Positions 33,487-35,528 of a DNA stretch of 35,528 nucleotides are shown in pieces. The stretch's first letter is position 1; each line of letters begins with the position of its first letter. The notes beneath the pieces were generated by a model. It saw nothing but the letters and a program-made list of their open reading frames with translations. It was not told the DNA's origin and searched no databases. The translations under genes and the position numbers were made by a program. The DNA comes from Defluviitaleaceae bacterium (GTDB taxonomy: Bacteria; Bacillota; Clostridia; Lachnospirales; WQUN01). The stretch spans positions 1 through 35,528 of the forward strand of contig WQSB01000008.1 in NCBI GenBank assembly GCA_009788085.1, written 5' to 3'.

Positions 33487-34428
33487 TCAGCCCCCTATCC
33501 GTGACATATCCTTTATTCCCGATTGACTGCCCAGCATATGAAGCCCCGGTTTGCGCAGAAGCGCGGTTGCAAAAGCTTCCCCTACTTCGTGTTCATCCGC
33601 GCCACTTCGAATCAGTTCCCGCAAATCCAAGCCCTCGTCATGAAAAAGGCAGAGCTTTAGAAAACCATCACTTGTCAGTCGCACGCGGTTGCACTCTGGG
33701 CAGAAGCAGCTACTTACCGCGTCTATTAAACCGATGCTGCCCCGCATTTTACTGCTTTTATAATACTTGGCCGGGCCGGGCCCGCGCCGCTGCGTGTCCT
33801 GTGTCAAATCTGGATACGCTTCATTAATACGCCCCAGAATTTCCTCGCTTTTGACCCCCGTAAACTTCTCGCCCGCAGATGTGGGCATAAGCTCTATAAA
33901 CCGCACGTCTATTGGCATATTTTCCGCCAATCGCGCAAAAGAAAGTATTTCCGTATCATTTTGTCCGGCTATGGGGACGCAGTTGATTTTCACCCGCAGC
34001 CCCGCTTCGACGGCCTTATTAAGGGAACGCCATACGGCGGCAAATTCATCCTTGCGCGTAAGCTGTTTATATGTTTCGGCACTAAGGCTGTTTAGGCTGA
34101 TGTTTATGCCGTTTATTTTCATTTCGACGAGGTCTGGCACATAGGGCTCCAATAAAATTCCGTTTGTGGTTATGGTTACGCTTTCGATGCCCCCAAGGGC
34201 TTTAAGCTCCCTTAAAAAACCTATGCAGCCCTTGCGCACAAGGAGCTCGCCCCCCGTCACCTTAATATTGCAAATCCCGGCTTTTACCGCCGCTTTACAT
34301 ATCAATAAAATCTCTTCATAGCGGAGAATATTGCTATGGGCCAGCGACTCCAACCCTTCTTCGGGCATACAGTATTTACAGCGCAAATTGCAGCGGTCGG
34401 TGATAGATAAACGCATGTAGTCAATCAT
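33487..34428 (-). CDS. moaA: GTP 3',8-cyclase MoaA, radical SAM
   Basis: The start is ATG 34428 ([20 protein letters not shown]), which overlaps the moaC stop by ATGA; the longer track ORF lies inside moaC. The 313-aa product has the radical-SAM CxxxCxxC at Cys13, Cys17 and Cys20 and the C-terminal second 4Fe-4S site Cys243, Cys246 and Cys260 ([18 protein letters not shown]). It ends in RIGG, the conserved C-terminal GG tail that enters the active site. It converts GTP to 3',8-cyclo-7,8-dihydro-GTP, the first step of molybdenum cofactor synthesis. The usual GGEPL motif reads GGELL here, a substitution worth noting. Confidence 0.95.
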   Translation of the reverse strand: MIDYMRLSITDRCNLRCKYCMPEEGLESLAHSNILRYEEILLICKAAVKAGICNIKVTGGELLVRKGCIGFLRELKALGGIESVTITTNGILLEPYVPDLVEMKINGINISLNSLSAETYKQLTRKDEFAAVWRSLNKAVEAGLRVKINCVPIAGQNDTEILSFARLAENMPIDVRFIELMPTSAGEKFTGVKSEEILGRINEAYPDLTQDTQRRGPGPAKYYKSSKMRGSIGLIDAVSSCFCPECNRVRLTSDGFLKLCLFHDEGLDLRELIRSGADEHEVGEAFATALLRKPGLHMLGSQSGIKDMSRIGG

Positions 34429-34886
34429 GAGCTCTTTCCGCCGGTTTTTTCCAATAGCCGGATGCCGTTTATTTCCATGTTTTTGTCCACGGCCTTGCAC
34501 ATGTCGTAAATCGTAAGAAGGGTTATGCTCACGCCTGTTAGTGCTTCCATTTCAACGCCTGTGACACCCGTAGTTTTTACGGTGCATGTGGCTGTTATTT
34601 CGTTTTCTTCGTCACTTAGGGCAAAATCAACGGATGCTTTTTCTACCAACAAACTGTGACACAGCGGAATAAGTGAAGGGCATTGCTTGACCGCCATAAT
34701 CCCCGCAATCCGGGCCACGCCCAGCACATCACCTTTTTTTATCAAACCCTGAAGTAATGCCTGATAACACTCGGCAGTCATTTTTATTCGCCCTTGAGCT
34801 ATAGCCTGACGCTCACTTGCCTGCTTCTGACTTACATCCACCATTATTGCATTGCCCTGCTCATCGAAATGCGTAAAATCCTTCAC
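34425..34886 (-). CDS. moaC: Cyclic pyranopterin monophosphate synthase MoaC
   Basis: A 153-aa enzyme that rearranges the MoaA product to cyclic pyranopterin monophosphate. Family motifs are [19 protein letters not shown] at the N terminus, [13 protein letters not shown] in the middle (active-site residues) and [29 protein letters not shown] near the C terminus; the final lysine (KSS end) is near the usual length limit. The start is GTG 34886 with GGGAGGG about 6 nt upstream. It opens the operon moaC-moaA-MOSC/MogA-ModE-like. MoaD, MoaE, MoeA and MobA are not in the window. Confidence 0.95.
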   Translation of the reverse strand: MKDFTHFDEQGNAIMVDVSQKQASERQAIAQGRIKMTAECYQALLQGLIKKGDVLGVARIAGIMAVKQCPSLIPLCHSLLVEKASVDFALSDEENEITATCTVKTTGVTGVEMEALTGVSITLLTIYDMCKAVDKNMEINGIRLLEKTGGKSS

Positions 34887-34962
34887 TTGGCCCTCCCGTA
34901 TACTTGTTCACCACAAGGCAGTATCCCGCCCGCCTCACGTTTTGAATTGTCGTTTGCTGTAT

Positions 34963-34991
34963 ATCTTAGACTTTGGGTCATGCATTGTCAA
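34963..34991 (-). promoter_or_regulatory. Sigma-70 promoter of the moaC operon
   Basis: On the minus strand, perfect TTGACA (34986-34991), a 17-nt spacer and TAAGAT (34963-34968). The -35 box overlaps the stop codon of the ABC permease gene. The roughly 70-nt leader contains a small hairpin (CTTGT-ggtga-ACAAG, flanked by ATAC/GTAT) just before the GGGAGGG site; it is too short to be a typical molybdenum-cofactor riboswitch. Confidence 0.65.
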
Positions 34992-35528
34992 ACCAGCTTG
35001 CGTTTGTAAACCTGCACCGCTGCGGCGAAAGCAACAATGATTATACCCGCGCACCACGCCAAGGCTAACCACAAACTCCCACCCAAGGGCAAATCAAGCA
35101 TCAAAGCCCGGGTGCTGTCAATAATGGGGGTCATGGGCTGATGCTCCGCAAAAAATCTAAGCCAGCGGGGCAAAGTGTCCGTGGGTGCGAAGCCGGAACT
35201 TACAAAGGGCAGAATAAATAACGGAAACATTAAACCGCCGGAGCTTTCCGGGGTCTTTGACACAAGCCCGCATAATACAGCAATCCAAGAAATGGCTACT
35301 ATAAACAACAAAAGCACACCCGCAACCATAAGCCAATCCACAAAACCGCCCTGGGGCCTAAAGCCCACGATAAAGGCCGTGGCGATGATTATGACGGTTG
35401 TGACTGTATTTCTTACAACGGAGGCAGCCGAGTGGCCAACCAGTACAGCCGCCTTGGACACAGGCATAGAGCGAAAACGGTCTATAATGCCCTTGTGCAT
35501 GTCATTGTTGATATTGATTGCCGCATAT
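34988..35528 (-). CDS. ABC-2 type transporter permease, 5' end beyond the window
   Basis: The last 179 or so residues of a DrrB/ABC-2 type permease. The frame stays open past the track's start Met at 35500 to the window edge (AAININNDMHKGIIDRFRSMP), showing that the gene is cut. That segment and the following helices (a long one near VTTVIIIATAFIVGF, then VAISWIAVLCGLVS, FPLFILPFVSSGFAPTDTLP, and a final helix) match daunorubicin-resistance-type export permeases. The missing upstream part should hold the first helices, and an ATP-binding partner is expected beyond the window. The substrate cannot be inferred. Confidence 0.88.
   Translation of the reverse strand, partial: YAAININNDMHKGIIDRFRSMPVSKAAVLVGHSAASVVRNTVTTVIIIATAFIVGFRPQGGFVDWLMVAGVLLLFIVAISWIAVLCGLVSKTPESSGGLMFPLFILPFVSSGFAPTDTLPRWLRFFAEHQPMTPIIDSTRALMLDLPLGGSLWLALAWCAGIIIVAFAAAVQVYKRKLV

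Noticed and set aside
34892-34962. Molybdenum-cofactor riboswitch in the moaC leader
   Set aside because: The leader is only about 70 nt, with one small hairpin; the known Moco riboswitch is about twice as long and its core motifs are not visible.

Overview
The window reads as a chromosomal segment of an anaerobic, Firmicutes/Clostridia-type bacterium. The grounds are strong AAGGAGG-type ribosome binding sites with several GTG/TTG starts, tightly overlapping operons, a secreted protein with a copper-amine-oxidase-like stalk domain, and an SsnA/YgfK/xanthine dehydrogenase purine cluster of the kind found in anaerobes. No rRNA, tRNA or other taxonomic marker is present, so the assignment is an inference. 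I found no CRISPR array, prophage or intact insertion sequence.

Layout. (1) 0.1-1.6 kb, minus strand: a Nudix hydrolase and a rhomboid protease. (2) 1.7-7.0 kb, plus strand: an overlapping operon of membrane protein, DUF4129-like, DUF4350-like, MoxR AAA ATPase, DUF58 and RDD proteins, followed by a tandem GNAT acetyltransferase and an iron-sulfur-type flavin reductase. (3) 8.7-17.8 kb, plus strand: a purine catabolism cluster, ssnA - ygfK - guanine deaminase - three-subunit molybdenum hydroxylase (Mo, 2Fe-2S, FAD). A convergent LysR regulator overlaps its end. (4) 18.7-25.6 kb, an accessory-looking stretch: a DUF1016/YhcG-type PDDEXK protein, a zinc-ribbon remnant, an antitoxin-like small protein, an orphan Phd/YefM antitoxin, a 1343-aa secreted multidomain protein, a 49-codon ORF, and a candidate free-standing structured RNA with its own promoter and terminator. 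(5) 25.7-32.2 kb, plus strand: CYTH-like protein - Ppx/GppA phosphatase - tripartite tricarboxylate transporter (SBP, TctB, TctA) - Na/Pi cotransporter with PhoU domain. (6) 35.0-32.2 kb, minus strand: moaC - moaA - MOSC/MogA fusion - ModE-like regulator, preceded by the end of an ABC-2 permease cut by the window edge.

How the parts relate. The molybdenum hydroxylase of block 3 needs molybdenum cofactor, and block 6 supplies several steps of its synthesis plus a ModE-type regulator. Block 5 looks like phosphate/polyphosphate handling coupled to carboxylate uptake. Blocks 4 and 5 are tied together in two ways. The secreted protein contains what I read as a CYTH-like domain, and the first gene of block 5 is also CYTH-like. 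Both genes are preceded by the same ungapped 85-bp upstream element (about 70/85 identical by hand alignment), and a shorter version lies upstream of the LysR gene. This shared element and the candidate RNA at 25355-25520 are the parts I consider least explained by known annotation.
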